64,000 nucleotides of DNA, taken from positions 1 to 64,000 of the forward strand of contig JBEIIK010000001.1 in assembly GCA_040380835.1 (NCBI GenBank), given 5' to 3'. Within the stretch, counting starts at the first letter, position 1; every line of letters begins with the position of its first letter. The notes under the pieces were generated by a model. The model was not told where the DNA came from. It made no database searches and worked only from the letters and a program-made list of their open reading frames with translations. The stretch is from UBA10438 sp040380835 (GTDB lineage Bacteria > Bacteroidota > Ignavibacteria > Kapaibacteriales > Kapaibacteriaceae). Made by a program: the position numbers and the translations under genes. Below, piece after piece: positions 9,557 through 18,295 of this stretch.

Positions 9557-10530
9557 CGGTTGGTGTTCTCGGTGCCGGTGCCTGGGGTACGGCAATTGCT
9601 TCCGTTGTGGCTCAAAACTGCCCGTCGGTTCTGCTCTGGGCACGTGAACCGGATGTCGTAAATGAGATCAATTCCCGGCACACCAACGAGCGGTTCCTTC
9701 CCGGTGCGTGCTTGCCGGATTCTGTCCGGGCAACCACCAAGGTTGCCGAGTTGAGCGGTCTGGATGTGATTATCAACGCAACGCCGACGCAGTTTGTGCG
9801 ATCGACAATCACGAACGATCTCTGCCGCGATGCCGTAGTGGTCAACCTTGCCAAGGGTATCGAACGTGGAACGCACCTGCGTGTTTCTGAGGTGGTTGAG
9901 CACATCGCCCCCTCGAAGAGATCCTACGTAGTGGTTTCAGGACCAAGTCATGCCGAAGAGGTTGTCCGCGGCATGCCGACGACCGTCGTCTGCGCCGGAC
10001 GGGACAAAGACGTTGTTGCCAGTATTCAGCGTCTGATGATGCTTCCAACTTTTCGCGTCTATGCCAGCGACGATGTTGTTGGTGTGGAGATCGGCGGAGC
10101 TCTGAAGAATGTGATCGCCATTGCGGCAGGTATTGTTGACGGTCTTGGTATGGGCGATAACACGAAGGCTGCCCTGATCACTAGGGGGCTGGCGGAGATC
10201 ACCCGGCTTGGTGTGGCTTTGGGAGCCGATCCTCAGACCTTCTTCGGCCTGGCCGGACTCGGTGACCTCTTCGTGACGTGCACGTCACGGCACTCGCGCA
10301 ACCGTGCCGTGGGCGAACGCATCGGTCGTGGCGAAACCCTTGAGCAGATCCTGAAAACAATGTCTGCCGTTGCCGAGGGTGTGCCCACGACGCAGGCCGC
10401 GCTCGAACTGGCTGCTGCCGTGGGTTTAGAACTTCCGATCACCGAGCGCGTGGCAGACATCCTCTGGAACAATGCAGACGCCGAACAGGCCGTGCGAATG
10501 CTCATGATGCGTCCTGCACGCGACGAGTGA
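9553..10530 (+). CDS. gpsA: NAD(P)-dependent glycerol-3-phosphate dehydrogenase
   Basis: GpsA reduces dihydroxyacetone phosphate to sn-glycerol-3-phosphate for phospholipid synthesis. The 325-residue protein starts with the dinucleotide-binding motif GVLGAGAWGTAIA. It has the conserved GPSHAEEV and the catalytic lysine in GALKNVIAIAAGI, followed by DNTKAALITRGLAEI and GLAGLGDLFVTCTS. It is coupled to plsY by an ATGA overlap, forming a two-gene module that makes and acylates G3P. It converges on xseB, 22 bases away. Confidence 0.97.
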   Translation: MTVGVLGAGAWGTAIASVVAQNCPSVLLWAREPDVVNEINSRHTNERFLPGACLPDSVRATTKVAELSGLDVIINATPTQFVRSTITNDLCRDAVVVNLAKGIERGTHLRVSEVVEHIAPSKRSYVVVSGPSHAEEVVRGMPTTVVCAGRDKDVVASIQRLMMLPTFRVYASDDVVGVEIGGALKNVIAIAAGIVDGLGMGDNTKAALITRGLAEITRLGVALGADPQTFFGLAGLGDLFVTCTSRHSRNRAVGERIGRGETLEQILKTMSAVAEGVPTTQAALELAAAVGLELPITERVADILWNNADAEQAVRMLMMRPARDE

Positions 10531-10552
10531 CAGACACAACATCGGCCAACCC

Positions 10553-10765
10553 TCAGAGAACGTCTTCGCCTCCAAGTGTGCGGACCTTGAGTTCGGCCTT
10601 CTCGAGGTAGGTCCGGCATGACTCGGCAAGTTTCATACCCTCTTCGAACAGATTCAGTTGCTGGTCGATCGGCGCATCGCCACGGTCGAGCAGCGCTGCG
10701 ATCTCTTCCAGGCGCTTGAGCTGTTCTTCGAGCGACTTCGGTGCGGTTGCTTTTGCGGCAGCCAT
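10553..10765 (-). CDS. xseB: Exodeoxyribonuclease VII small subunit
   Basis: A 70-residue helical protein with the XseB pattern SLEEQLKRLEEIAALLDRGD...LFEEGMKLAESCRTYLEKAE. Several small subunits bind one XseA to form the ssDNA-specific exonuclease VII. The start ATG at 10765 is four bases after the xseA stop, and the upstream extension of the frame is xseA overlap. The partner gene is immediately upstream, which makes the call secure. Confidence 0.93.
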   Translation of the reverse strand: MAAAKATAPKSLEEQLKRLEEIAALLDRGDAPIDQQLNLFEEGMKLAESCRTYLEKAELKVRTLGGEDVL

Positions 10766-10769
10766 AGTG

Positions 10770-11978
10770 CTATCCAGTTTGAGTGTCGGTAGAATGTGTT
10801 TCGTTAACCGTTGCCCGGACGACATCGTGCTGACGTATGATGTCGATCACCTCGCCCGGAATCAGGCTTGCGCCGGCGTTGAGAACTTTTCCATTTCGTT
10901 CAAGGACGGCATAGCCTCGTTGCAGGGGGGCCAACGGGTGTAGGCTAGTAAGCAGCGTCATGGTATGTTCAGTACGCATGCGTCGCAGTTGAATGCTCTG
11001 CATCATAGCGCGACTGGTACGCGTGGTGAGGTCGTCGATTCGCTGCGAGCGCAGATGGACTCGTTCGGCAAGACGTCTTGCGGCACGGCCGTCAATAAAG
11101 GCCAGGACCATCTGCCTCAGACTGACGACGGATGATTCGACATCGAGGATCATCCGCCGGCGAATCTCGGCGATCCCCTCGATCAGGTCTTGCATCGTCA
11201 CGGGGGTGATGAGTTCGGCCGCTGCCGTCGGCGTCGGTGCTCGAAGGTCGGCCACGAAGTCGGAGATCGTCACATCCGTTTCATGCCCGACGGCGGAGAT
11301 CACCGGAGCGTGACTGCCAAGAATGGCGTTGGCCACGATCTCTGTGTTAAAGCACCAGAGGTCTTCCAGCGAGCCCCCTCCTCGGCCGATGATAACAACA
11401 TCAACGTTCTCTGCGTTGAGCTCGTCGATGGCCTGGGCGATATCACGTGAGGCCTGCTCGCCCCCTTGGACGATAGTTGGACGGAAGACCACTTCCAAGG
11501 CCGGGAATCGACGTTGCAGGGTGGTGAGCATGTCACGGATCACAGCGCCAGTGGCCGAGGTGGCGATTCCGACACGTCGTACCGGACGTGGCAGGGGGCG
11601 TTTGCGGGCAACGTCGAAGTAGCCAAGATTCATGAGCTTTTCGCGCAGCTGCTCAAAGGCACGGTGAAGATCACCCACACCCTCGGGTTGCATCGACATG
11701 CAGTCGATCTGGTACTTGCCCTGCGGAGCGAACACACTCAGGCGTCCATGAACCACTACGCGCATCCCGTCCTGGGGAACGAATCTGAGTTGACGCGTCT
11801 TCCACATCACACCGGCGATCTGGGCATCGGCATCCTTGAGTGTAAAGTAGCGATGCCCCGAGCTGTGATGCTTGTAGTTGGAGATCTCACCGATGACCGA
11901 GATCTGACCGATGCCGGTTTCGAGGAGCCCCTTGATGGCATAGGTCAGTTCCGAGACGCTGATGGGTTGCTCATTCAT
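10770..11978 (-). CDS. xseA: Exodeoxyribonuclease VII large subunit
   Basis: XseA is the catalytic subunit of exonuclease VII. The 402-residue protein has the N-terminal OB-fold (ISVSELTYAIKGLLE, ISVIGEISNYKHHSSGHRYFTLKD), the catalytic core with ATSATGAVIRDML, VVIIGRGGGSLEDLWCFN and HETDVTISDFVADLRAPTPTAAAEL, and a coiled-coil tail used for XseB binding. ATG 11978 gives the family N-terminus (MNEQPISVSEL); a farther ATG at 12023 would overlap the divergent ispF start. A GATCTTTG element sits a few bases upstream, so the leader may be very short. Confidence 0.96.
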   Translation of the reverse strand: MNEQPISVSELTYAIKGLLETGIGQISVIGEISNYKHHSSGHRYFTLKDADAQIAGVMWKTRQLRFVPQDGMRVVVHGRLSVFAPQGKYQIDCMSMQPEGVGDLHRAFEQLREKLMNLGYFDVARKRPLPRPVRRVGIATSATGAVIRDMLTTLQRRFPALEVVFRPTIVQGGEQASRDIAQAIDELNAENVDVVIIGRGGGSLEDLWCFNTEIVANAILGSHAPVISAVGHETDVTISDFVADLRAPTPTAAAELITPVTMQDLIEGIAEIRRRMILDVESSVVSLRQMVLAFIDGRAARRLAERVHLRSQRIDDLTTRTSRAMMQSIQLRRMRTEHTMTLLTSLHPLAPLQRGYAVLERNGKVLNAGASLIPGEVIDIIRQHDVVRATVNETHSTDTQTG

Positions 11979-12021
11979 GTGACACAAAGATCGACATTCG
12001 CCGCAGACCGTAAATTGCGAC

Positions 12022-12492
12022 ATGGTAGGATTTGGTTTTGACGTCCATCGTCTCGAGCCCGGCCGCCCCCTGATCCTCGGGGGCGTTGATATCCCGTCAC
12101 CCCATGGCAGCGTGGCCCATAGTGATGGTGATGTGATCTTTCATGCGCTTGTCGATGCACTGCTGGGTGCTTTGGCACTCGGAGATATCGGAGAGCATTT
12201 TCCGGATACCGATCCCCGATGGAAGGGGGCTGCGAGCGCACTGTTCGTCGAACACGCCGTGGAGTTAGTCCGTAGCTCGGGTCATCGCATCATCAATGTT
12301 GACTGCACGCTGGTGCTCGAGTCACCGAAGATTCTGCCATTCAAGATGCAGATGCGCCAGAATATCGCCCGCCTTTGCGGACTGCCACTGGAACGGGTCG
12401 CCGTTAAGGCTACCACCAGTGAGCGCATGGGATACGTCGGCCGTCGCGAAGGAGTGCATGCATTTGTTGTATGTGAAGTTCAGCCTGCATGA
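12022..12492 (+). CDS. ispF: 2-C-methyl-D-erythritol 2,4-cyclodiphosphate synthase
   Basis: IspF closes the cyclodiphosphate in the MEP isoprenoid pathway. The 156-residue protein shows the metal-binding DVHRL near the N-terminus, LGGVDIP, the HSDGDVIFHALVDALLGA helix, LGDIGEHFPDTDP, and the C-terminal KATTSERMGYVGRREG. The stop overlaps the next start (ATGA). The pathway feeds carotenoid synthesis, which fits the crtC/glycosyltransferase pair 6 kb downstream, although that link is only inference. Confidence 0.97.
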   Translation: MVGFGFDVHRLEPGRPLILGGVDIPSPHGSVAHSDGDVIFHALVDALLGALALGDIGEHFPDTDPRWKGAASALFVEHAVELVRSSGHRIINVDCTLVLESPKILPFKMQMRQNIARLCGLPLERVAVKATTSERMGYVGRREGVHAFVVCEVQPA

Positions 12493-14780
12493 GAGGTATT
12501 CTGACCGCTGTGCTGTTTGTGGTCAATGTGCCTATGCTGCATGCGGACGCAGGTGAACCCCTGCGTCTTTCCCGTGTATGCGCCGTTGCAGGATTCCTCA
12601 AGGTATCAAGCAGAGATACCGCACAATGCATGGCAATCTATCCGCGTCCAGCCTGGGAGGCTTCAACGCCCACGTTGGCGGTATCGACTGCCGGCACAGG
12701 ATCACTGCGGGAATGCGCCTCGGATCTCGACATTCTAGACGCCGCCTACTGGCGCGGTCACATCATTCTGCTGCATCGGCAGCGGGCGGCTTTGCACGTG
12801 CGGCTGCTAAGCCTTGATGGACAGCGGATTATCGCCGATGCATTGCTGCCACGGACCTCGGACGAAGAGAGCCGTCAGGCAGGTGCCCCGTCATCCGGCC
12901 GTTTGATCGTTTCGAAAGATGAATCCTCGGCCATTGTGCTGGCCGATGGTCTTCTGTGCAGATTGCAGCTCGCCGGCTCCAACCTTGCCTTTACAGCAAT
13001 CGAAGAACGGGTTACCTCGGCCGGCCACGTCCGCGTAGATTCGAGGCCGGGTCTTGTCTTCACATATCGTGTTGGAAGCTCGGCCTACGTTGCTCTTGCC
13101 GACACCGCATTACATATCCTGCTGTCGGGTATTGTTCCACTGACAGAGGTCAGCAGGATCGAACAGATCGCAGATCTCGCGATCTTGTATTCTGGCCTGG
13201 GTGATGCCGGCGGGAGCATGGTCACGGTGCTCAATCTTCGCACGCGTTCCACCTCAACTCGCACTCTTCCAGTCGAAGCCAGCAGAGTAGCGGCGCTGAT
13301 GGTTGATTCAATCCCCAAACTTGCGCTTCTGACCTCCCGAAGCGGACATGCCGAGGTTGTCTTTCTGCCCCTTTCGAGTTCACTTGAAAAAATCCCTGCC
13401 GGTATGCTGATCCCGGGTGATTACGGATCTCCTTTGCTGCTTCGAGCTTTCGGAGATACCGTGGTCGCTGTCTTCAGCGCAGGTGTTGCCATGGTCAAAG
13501 CCGACGGACATTTGTTGTCCCGTGATGCGATGCCGATGTCATGTCCTGCAAGCTCGGAGATCCAATCTGTCAAGGGGCTTCTGTCGGTTAGCTCGCCGAT
13601 GCACTCGGTTGTTCTGCGACTGCGGGATCAACCCTTGTGGTTTTTCTGGCAGTCATGGGATACGCTGTTGCGTTACGTGATCCCGCTCCTGTTTGTCATC
13701 AGCATGGCTTCACTGCTGTTTTTGTATCGCCGTCAGCGGCGATTTCTTGAGGCCATAATCGACACTCCAGGTGCAGGAATCGTTCTCTTTATCGATGCCA
13801 ACGGCCGTCTCGTCAGAGTCAATGACCGTGCGGCGGCGGCATTGAGAATCACGACCGATGTACCCATGGGACGCATGTTCGAGTCGTACACGCAGCAGCC
13901 CGGGCTCGAGCAACTCCGTCAGTTTATCGATCGAGTGCGGCATTCGCGGGAGTCGCACACCGAGAGGATCACCACAACACGCAGCGATGATCAGCGCGAA
14001 TACATGGTCAGTTCAACACCTATCGTAGGAACACTGGGGTCGGTCAAAGGAATGTTGTTTGCCGGTATAGACATCACCGAAACACTCGAGCAGCGCCGTC
14101 TGGTGAACTGGGCTCAGCTGGCACATGACATGCAGACCAACCTCTCGACCATCCGGCTCAATGCCGAGCAGTTCAAAGGAGACTCGAAAGGTGGGGATGA
14201 TGAGCGGCGCCGACGGATACTCTTTCAGGTTGGCGTCCTTATCGACAGGGTGCGAGATCTTCTCGGCGTGGCACGTTCGGACGTCTTTCAGCGTTCTTCG
14301 GTTCACAGTGCAGAGCTATGCACCGAGGTCCGTCACGAGTTTGATCCAGCGATGTTTCCGCATGTGACCTTTTCAATGAAGCTGCGTGGTACATTGATGC
14401 AGGCCGATCGGATGAAGCTCTCACGTGCCGTGCGAAATGCTGTTGAAAATGCAATTAAAGCACTTAGGGGGCAGCCGGGTGTGGTGGAGATCGCCACGTG
14501 GTTTGATCGCACAAATGTCTTCATCTCGGTCAGCGATACCGGCGTGGGAATGGATCCTGAAACAATGGCCAACATGATGAAGCCGTACTTCAGTACCTCA
14601 TCTGATGGCTCGGGTCATGGCATCGGTACGATGATCATGCATCACGTCACCAAGCTGCACGGCGGAACAATCCGTGTGACGAGTGATCCGGGCAAGGGAA
14701 CTCAGGTGGTGTTTCGTATTCCGCACGGTATGGAGCCCAAAGAAAAGATCCGCTCTGTCCTTGGTGAGCGTGTCGCATGA
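12489..14780 (+). CDS. Membrane sensor histidine kinase with large periplasmic domain and PAS
   Basis: A 763-residue two-component kinase. An N-terminal signal or anchor (MRGILTAVLFVVNVPMLHA) precedes about 370 residues of beta-rich, probably propeller-like periplasmic sequence. A transmembrane helix near 397-415 (VIPLLFVISMASLLFLY) is followed by a PAS domain (about 420-530). The H-box is LAHDMQTNLSTI with phospho-acceptor His546, then an HATPase domain with N-box NAVENAIKAL, DTGVGMD and GHGIGTMI. No receiver domain or adjacent response regulator is present, so it is an orphan kinase. It is coupled to ispF and ruvX by ATGA overlaps. Ligand unknown. Confidence 0.9.
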   Translation: MRGILTAVLFVVNVPMLHADAGEPLRLSRVCAVAGFLKVSSRDTAQCMAIYPRPAWEASTPTLAVSTAGTGSLRECASDLDILDAAYWRGHIILLHRQRAALHVRLLSLDGQRIIADALLPRTSDEESRQAGAPSSGRLIVSKDESSAIVLADGLLCRLQLAGSNLAFTAIEERVTSAGHVRVDSRPGLVFTYRVGSSAYVALADTALHILLSGIVPLTEVSRIEQIADLAILYSGLGDAGGSMVTVLNLRTRSTSTRTLPVEASRVAALMVDSIPKLALLTSRSGHAEVVFLPLSSSLEKIPAGMLIPGDYGSPLLLRAFGDTVVAVFSAGVAMVKADGHLLSRDAMPMSCPASSEIQSVKGLLSVSSPMHSVVLRLRDQPLWFFWQSWDTLLRYVIPLLFVISMASLLFLYRRQRRFLEAIIDTPGAGIVLFIDANGRLVRVNDRAAAALRITTDVPMGRMFESYTQQPGLEQLRQFIDRVRHSRESHTERITTTRSDDQREYMVSSTPIVGTLGSVKGMLFAGIDITETLEQRRLVNWAQLAHDMQTNLSTIRLNAEQFKGDSKGGDDERRRRILFQVGVLIDRVRDLLGVARSDVFQRSSVHSAELCTEVRHEFDPAMFPHVTFSMKLRGTLMQADRMKLSRAVRNAVENAIKALRGQPGVVEIATWFDRTNVFISVSDTGVGMDPETMANMMKPYFSTSSDGSGHGIGTMIMHHVTKLHGGTIRVTSDPGKGTQVVFRIPHGMEPKEKIRSVLGERVA

Positions 14781-15247
14781 GCGATCAGGAACGGGCTTCA
14801 CTGCATGGTAAGCGAGTCATGGCGCTCGACTTCGGACTGCGTCGAATAGGCGTGGCCGTCTGTGACGAGCTTCACATTCTCGTTTCCACACGTCCGGTCC
14901 TGGAGAATACACCCGAGGTGCTCGCCCGTCTTGACAAGCTCGTCGAGCGCGAACGTTGCGATGCACTCGTCATCGGCGTTCCGCGTCATCATGACGGTCG
15001 CAGCACACCGATTATTCAGGCTGCAGAGGCCTTTATCGAGCAGGTGCGCGGGGCGGTTTCCATCCCCGTTTACGAAGTGGACGAGGCATTCTCTACTCAG
15101 CAGGCGCGTCAGCGTATGATCGGCTCGGGTATGAAAATGAAGCGCAGGCGTCAGCAGGGTGTCAAAGATCAGTTTGCTGCAGCGGTGATCCTTGAAGCTC
15201 TGCTCGAAGAAGTGCGCTCTACCAAGCCTGCGGAGAGACTGTCATGA
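14777..15247 (+). CDS. ruvX: YqgF/RuvX family putative Holliday junction resolvase / rRNA-processing nuclease
   Basis: A 156-residue RNase H-fold protein of the widespread YqgF family, which is implicated in 16S rRNA 5' maturation and in recombination. The fold motifs are MALDFGLRRIGVAVCD (first acidic residue), LVIGVPRHHDG, VYEVDEAFSTQQA, and the C-terminal KDQFAAAVILEALLE with the last catalytic Asp. The ATG overlaps the upstream kinase stop and its own TGA overlaps the next start, placing it inside a coupled operon. Confidence 0.93.
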   Translation: MSDQERASLHGKRVMALDFGLRRIGVAVCDELHILVSTRPVLENTPEVLARLDKLVERERCDALVIGVPRHHDGRSTPIIQAAEAFIEQVRGAVSIPVYEVDEAFSTQQARQRMIGSGMKMKRRRQQGVKDQFAAAVILEALLEEVRSTKPAERLS

Positions 15248-16614
15248 AGAATGCCACAATAGCTATCATCGTTGCTGTCTTTGCCGTCTTCGCCCCGACG
15301 GGCACCCTTCAGGGCCAGTCCGCTGCACAGGTGCAGCGCGCATTTGCCGGCGAGGCCGGTGAACGCCTCTATGCTGATGTGATAGTTGTGCCGCGTCAGG
15401 GGGCTGATTCGGCTGATCTGTTCGTCAGCTTCCGTGTTGCCCACAACGTTCTGAACTTTACGCGCGTTACAGATCGCGGTAACAATGCCGGCAACTTCTG
15501 GGCAGAGTTCACGCTCAGCGTCGAGGTCCGCGATTCGATCGGCGTGATACGCTCGCGAACGCGGTTCAAAGACACGGCCTATGTCAATACCTACGAGGAG
15601 TCGATTGACCGGGCCGGTATGCATCGGGGCAGTTGCCGCGTGGGAATCGCACCGGGACGCTATCGCGTTATGCTCGAAACCCTCTCGCAGCGTGATGCAA
15701 ATAAACGCAGTGTTACACTGCCGACCGTCTACTATGTTCCACAGACCGTTCAGCAGAAGGTACCCGGATTTATCGGTATGGAGCGCAGGGAGACTAACCG
15801 TTGGACCGTCGAGCCGCTCGTGTTCAACCGCAATGTTCCGTTTGGCAGCAAGCCTTGTGTGGCCGTGTTCATCACCGGTGACTCGTCGGGTGTGCAGTAT
15901 GACTATGTGGTGCGTCAGTTGCCCTACGGACCAAAGGATATCCGTTGGTGGGTTGACGCCGAATTCTCCGGTACTGTGCGATCACGCGCTGATGTGGCCC
16001 TGAGCGGACAGCTCGAGCCCAACGCCTCGGCACGATTACTGCTGACCGCGCAGTCCTCGGCATCGTACGGAATTGTCATGGTTCCGATCGATGCGCCGCA
16101 GCTGGCACCCGGCAACTACATCGTGCGGCTTGCCAGAAGGGGCGGGCGTGACACCATGGAGCTACCGTTTCTAGTGCAATGGGAGCTGATGCCGCAGTCC
16201 CTGCGCACACTCTCCTATGCACTTGAATCGCTGGTGTATATCTGTCCGCAGCAGCAGATGGACTCACTCAAGGACGGAAGTGATGTCCAGAACCGTGAGC
16301 GACTCATGGCCTGGTGGCGCAGAAGCGATCCTACGCCAGAGACGGCCTATAATGAGCGGCTGGCTGAGTACTACCTCCGTGTGGATCATGCAGCAGTAAC
16401 CTTTACCTCGGCGAATGAACCCGATGGTGTGTTCACCGATCGGGGTAAGGTCTACATCCTGTTCGGGCGGCCCAGTAAGGTCGAGAAGAAACTTTCCCGT
16501 TCGGGATCCTCGATAGAAGTATGGACCTACCGTAGCGGGGTGCGCAAAACCTACGAGTTCGAGATCAACAATGACGGAGTCTTCAAGCTCATGACGATCT
16601 CCGATACAAAGTAG
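15244..16614 (+). CDS. Secreted GWxTD-domain protein
   Basis: A 456-residue exported protein: signal peptide (MKNATIAIIVAVFAVFAPTGTLQGQ), a long beta-rich region, and the C-terminal GWxTD domain. The domain is recognised from WWRRSDPTPETAYNERLAEYYLRV followed by GVFTDRGKVYILFGRPSKVE. In this protein the name-giving Trp is Val (GVFTD). The family is common in Bacteroidota, Chlorobiota and Acidobacteriota, and its function is not established. The gene is coupled to ruvX (ATGA) and ends the operon. It converges on the minus-strand small membrane protein, with four bases between them. Confidence 0.85.
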   Translation: MKNATIAIIVAVFAVFAPTGTLQGQSAAQVQRAFAGEAGERLYADVIVVPRQGADSADLFVSFRVAHNVLNFTRVTDRGNNAGNFWAEFTLSVEVRDSIGVIRSRTRFKDTAYVNTYEESIDRAGMHRGSCRVGIAPGRYRVMLETLSQRDANKRSVTLPTVYYVPQTVQQKVPGFIGMERRETNRWTVEPLVFNRNVPFGSKPCVAVFITGDSSGVQYDYVVRQLPYGPKDIRWWVDAEFSGTVRSRADVALSGQLEPNASARLLLTAQSSASYGIVMVPIDAPQLAPGNYIVRLARRGGRDTMELPFLVQWELMPQSLRTLSYALESLVYICPQQQMDSLKDGSDVQNRERLMAWWRRSDPTPETAYNERLAEYYLRVDHAAVTFTSANEPDGVFTDRGKVYILFGRPSKVEKKLSRSGSSIEVWTYRSGVRKTYEFEINNDGVFKLMTISDTK

Positions 16615-16618
16615 GAGC

Positions 16619-17029
16619 TCAGTAGCCTTCCACGGGCTCCCACGCATCGCCTTCGCAAGGCGGCTCGGACGACGTAACGTGGACGTCCATTACCGTACAC
16701 AGCTGATTGGTCGCATTGAAGTGACGGCACGCACCGCAGAGGGTTTCATGGGCGATCCTCTCGACACTCTCATGGAAGGCCTGATGCTGAAGCCAGGCCG
16801 GATACACCCCGACCCCCCAGATGCTGAGCATCGCCGTCCACCACACGATGGTTGAATCAAGGACGTTTGTCAGCGCAATGCACACAAGGCCCAGAATGGC
16901 CACGCGGATCATGGCTGCCGTGACGATGGATCCGGTGGTGTAGTAGGGACGCTCGGACACGTGGGCCGGCTCTCTCATGCGAAGTAAGAGCAGATCAACC
17001 CAGCGGTCATCACGTTCTCTGCGGCTCAT
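16619..17029 (-). CDS. Small membrane protein with Cys-rich C-terminal motif
   Basis: A 136-residue protein of unknown function. Two hydrophobic segments lie at about residues 31-49 (TAAMIRVAILGLVCIALT) and 55-72 (IVWWTAMLSIWGVGVYP). The tail carries CGACRHFNATNQLC, then HV, PPC and a terminal WEPVEGY, a pattern that looks metal-binding or disulfide-bonded. It starts at ATG 17029, overlapping the glycosyltransferase stop by four bases (ATGA), so it should be translated together with that enzyme. The open frame upstream of 17029 is a shadow of the glycosyltransferase and was excluded. Confidence 0.75.
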   Translation of the reverse strand: MSRRERDDRWVDLLLLRMREPAHVSERPYYTTGSIVTAAMIRVAILGLVCIALTNVLDSTIVWWTAMLSIWGVGVYPAWLQHQAFHESVERIAHETLCGACRHFNATNQLCTVMDVHVTSSEPPCEGDAWEPVEGY

Positions 17030-18237
17030 CGACTGTCTCCCGTTCGTGCGTAACTGCGGCCCTTCCACTGCGAGCCGGAGCGCGAGTACGCCCAGCGGAC
17101 CGAGTTGATTCCAATCAGTATCGTCCAGAGCGCCGTCACGGGCTGCAAGACCACGTGCCAGAGAGGCATGCGAAAGCGGATGCTGATCGTCAGCCGGATG
17201 AATCCAGCACAGGCCAGCGCATAGGACGATGCGGCGATCATTGTCGTGTCGGAAATGGTAAGCCCCATGACCAGACTCATCACGGGCAAGACGTATGTAA
17301 GGGCAAGGTGCACCAGAAAGAGCGTCATCACCGGCAGGTTGTAGCGCGTGGCAGGGAACATGTTCTTCGAAAAGCCTCTTGTGACCTCCGAAGCTCCGGT
17401 GTACATGTGGCATGAGACGGCATCGGTTCCGTCAACCAAGGCAATGCGGCCGCCGGCGGCCTTGACGGCGCGTGCCAGAAAGACGTCCTCGACCAGAGAG
17501 TTCCAGACGGCTGTATGCCCGCCGACGAGTTCGTAGCCAACACGAGAAAAACAGATGAACTGGCCGTTTGCAGCCGAAAGCGATACACGCGGATTACTGA
17601 TGACAAGGCTGTTTGGCAGATACGAGAAATACAGTACGTGGACCATCGGGATAACGGCATGTTCGCCAAAGGAGGATAACACCTGGTAAGGTACGAGTGA
17701 GAACATCGAGAGATTCTGCTCTGTGAGAAACCGTACCGATCGCGCCACCGTAGTGGGCTGGTGCACGGTGTCGGCATCTGTGAACAGCAATACGTCTGCT
17801 TCGGTGGCCTGCGAAAGCTGGTGGCAAGCCCATGACTTGCCCACCCATTCATTGGGCAGGGGGCTTCCGCTTATCACACGCAGGTTGCTGAATTCCTGCG
17901 CCAGACGTTCGAGGATCGCGCCCGTACCATCGGTGGATGAATCATTCAGAACAATGACCTCCAGACGCGTGTACGACTGCCGACACAACGAGCGGACACA
18001 TGCCTCGATGCAACGCTCCTCGTTACGTGCCGGCACCAGAATCGCCGCGCGTGGAAGGGCATTGTCATCGTCGGCGGAGAACGGGGCAAGGCGCGCAAAT
18101 CGTATCAGATTGAACACGCTCACCGCCAGTAAGATGCTGCAGACGGCTACAGCATGGGCGGCACTCCACCAGAGGAACCAATGCAGCGAAATCGCAGGCT
18201 CGGGAGGGGAAATCAATGGCGGCAGATCGAATAGCAT
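17026..18237 (-). CDS. Membrane glycosyltransferase family 2, carotenoid glucosyltransferase-like
   Basis: A 403-residue membrane GT2 enzyme. An N-terminal hydrophobic helix precedes the catalytic domain with AAILVPARNEERCIEACVRSL, VIVLNDSSTDGT, PNEWVGKSWACHQLS, the DxD-type FTDADT, and VEDVFLARAVK. Three or four transmembrane segments follow. The layout resembles CrtQ/CruC-like carotenoid and related glycosyltransferases (the HpnB hopanoid enzymes are similar). Divergent pairing with a carotenoid 1,2-hydratase favours transfer of a sugar to a hydroxylated carotenoid, which is inference. ATG 18237 was chosen; an upstream start at 18309 would run into crtC. Confidence 0.8.
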   Translation of the reverse strand: MLFDLPPLISPPEPAISLHWFLWWSAAHAVAVCSILLAVSVFNLIRFARLAPFSADDDNALPRAAILVPARNEERCIEACVRSLCRQSYTRLEVIVLNDSSTDGTGAILERLAQEFSNLRVISGSPLPNEWVGKSWACHQLSQATEADVLLFTDADTVHQPTTVARSVRFLTEQNLSMFSLVPYQVLSSFGEHAVIPMVHVLYFSYLPNSLVISNPRVSLSAANGQFICFSRVGYELVGGHTAVWNSLVEDVFLARAVKAAGGRIALVDGTDAVSCHMYTGASEVTRGFSKNMFPATRYNLPVMTLFLVHLALTYVLPVMSLVMGLTISDTTMIAASSYALACAGFIRLTISIRFRMPLWHVVLQPVTALWTILIGINSVRWAYSRSGSQWKGRSYARTGDSR

Positions 18238-18240
18238 CGT

Positions 18241-18248
18241 CCAAGCTA
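18241..18248 (-). promoter_or_regulatory. Possible -7 element of the glycosyltransferase (TAGCTTGG)
   Basis: Read on the minus strand this is CGTAGCTTGG, one mismatch from CGTAnnTTTG. It lies just upstream of ATG 18237, so transcription from it would leave almost no leader. It faces the crtC element. Confidence 0.3.
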
Positions 18249-18266
18249 CGAACCATCCGGATTCGG

Positions 18267-18274
18267 TAGTTTTG
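18267..18274 (+). promoter_or_regulatory. Candidate -7 promoter element TAGTTTTG of crtC
   Basis: TAGTTTTG fits the TAnnTTTG -7 element known for the primary sigma factor of Bacteroides. It lies 21 bases upstream of the crtC ATG. Confidence 0.4.
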
Positions 18275-18295
18275 CGCCCTGGAAAGCCCCTTTTT

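Noticed and set aside
17723..18295. N-terminal extension of crtC to a start near 17723
   Set aside because: The extension runs through the divergent glycosyltransferase gene and lacks CrtC-like sequence; the family N-terminus fits ATG 18296.
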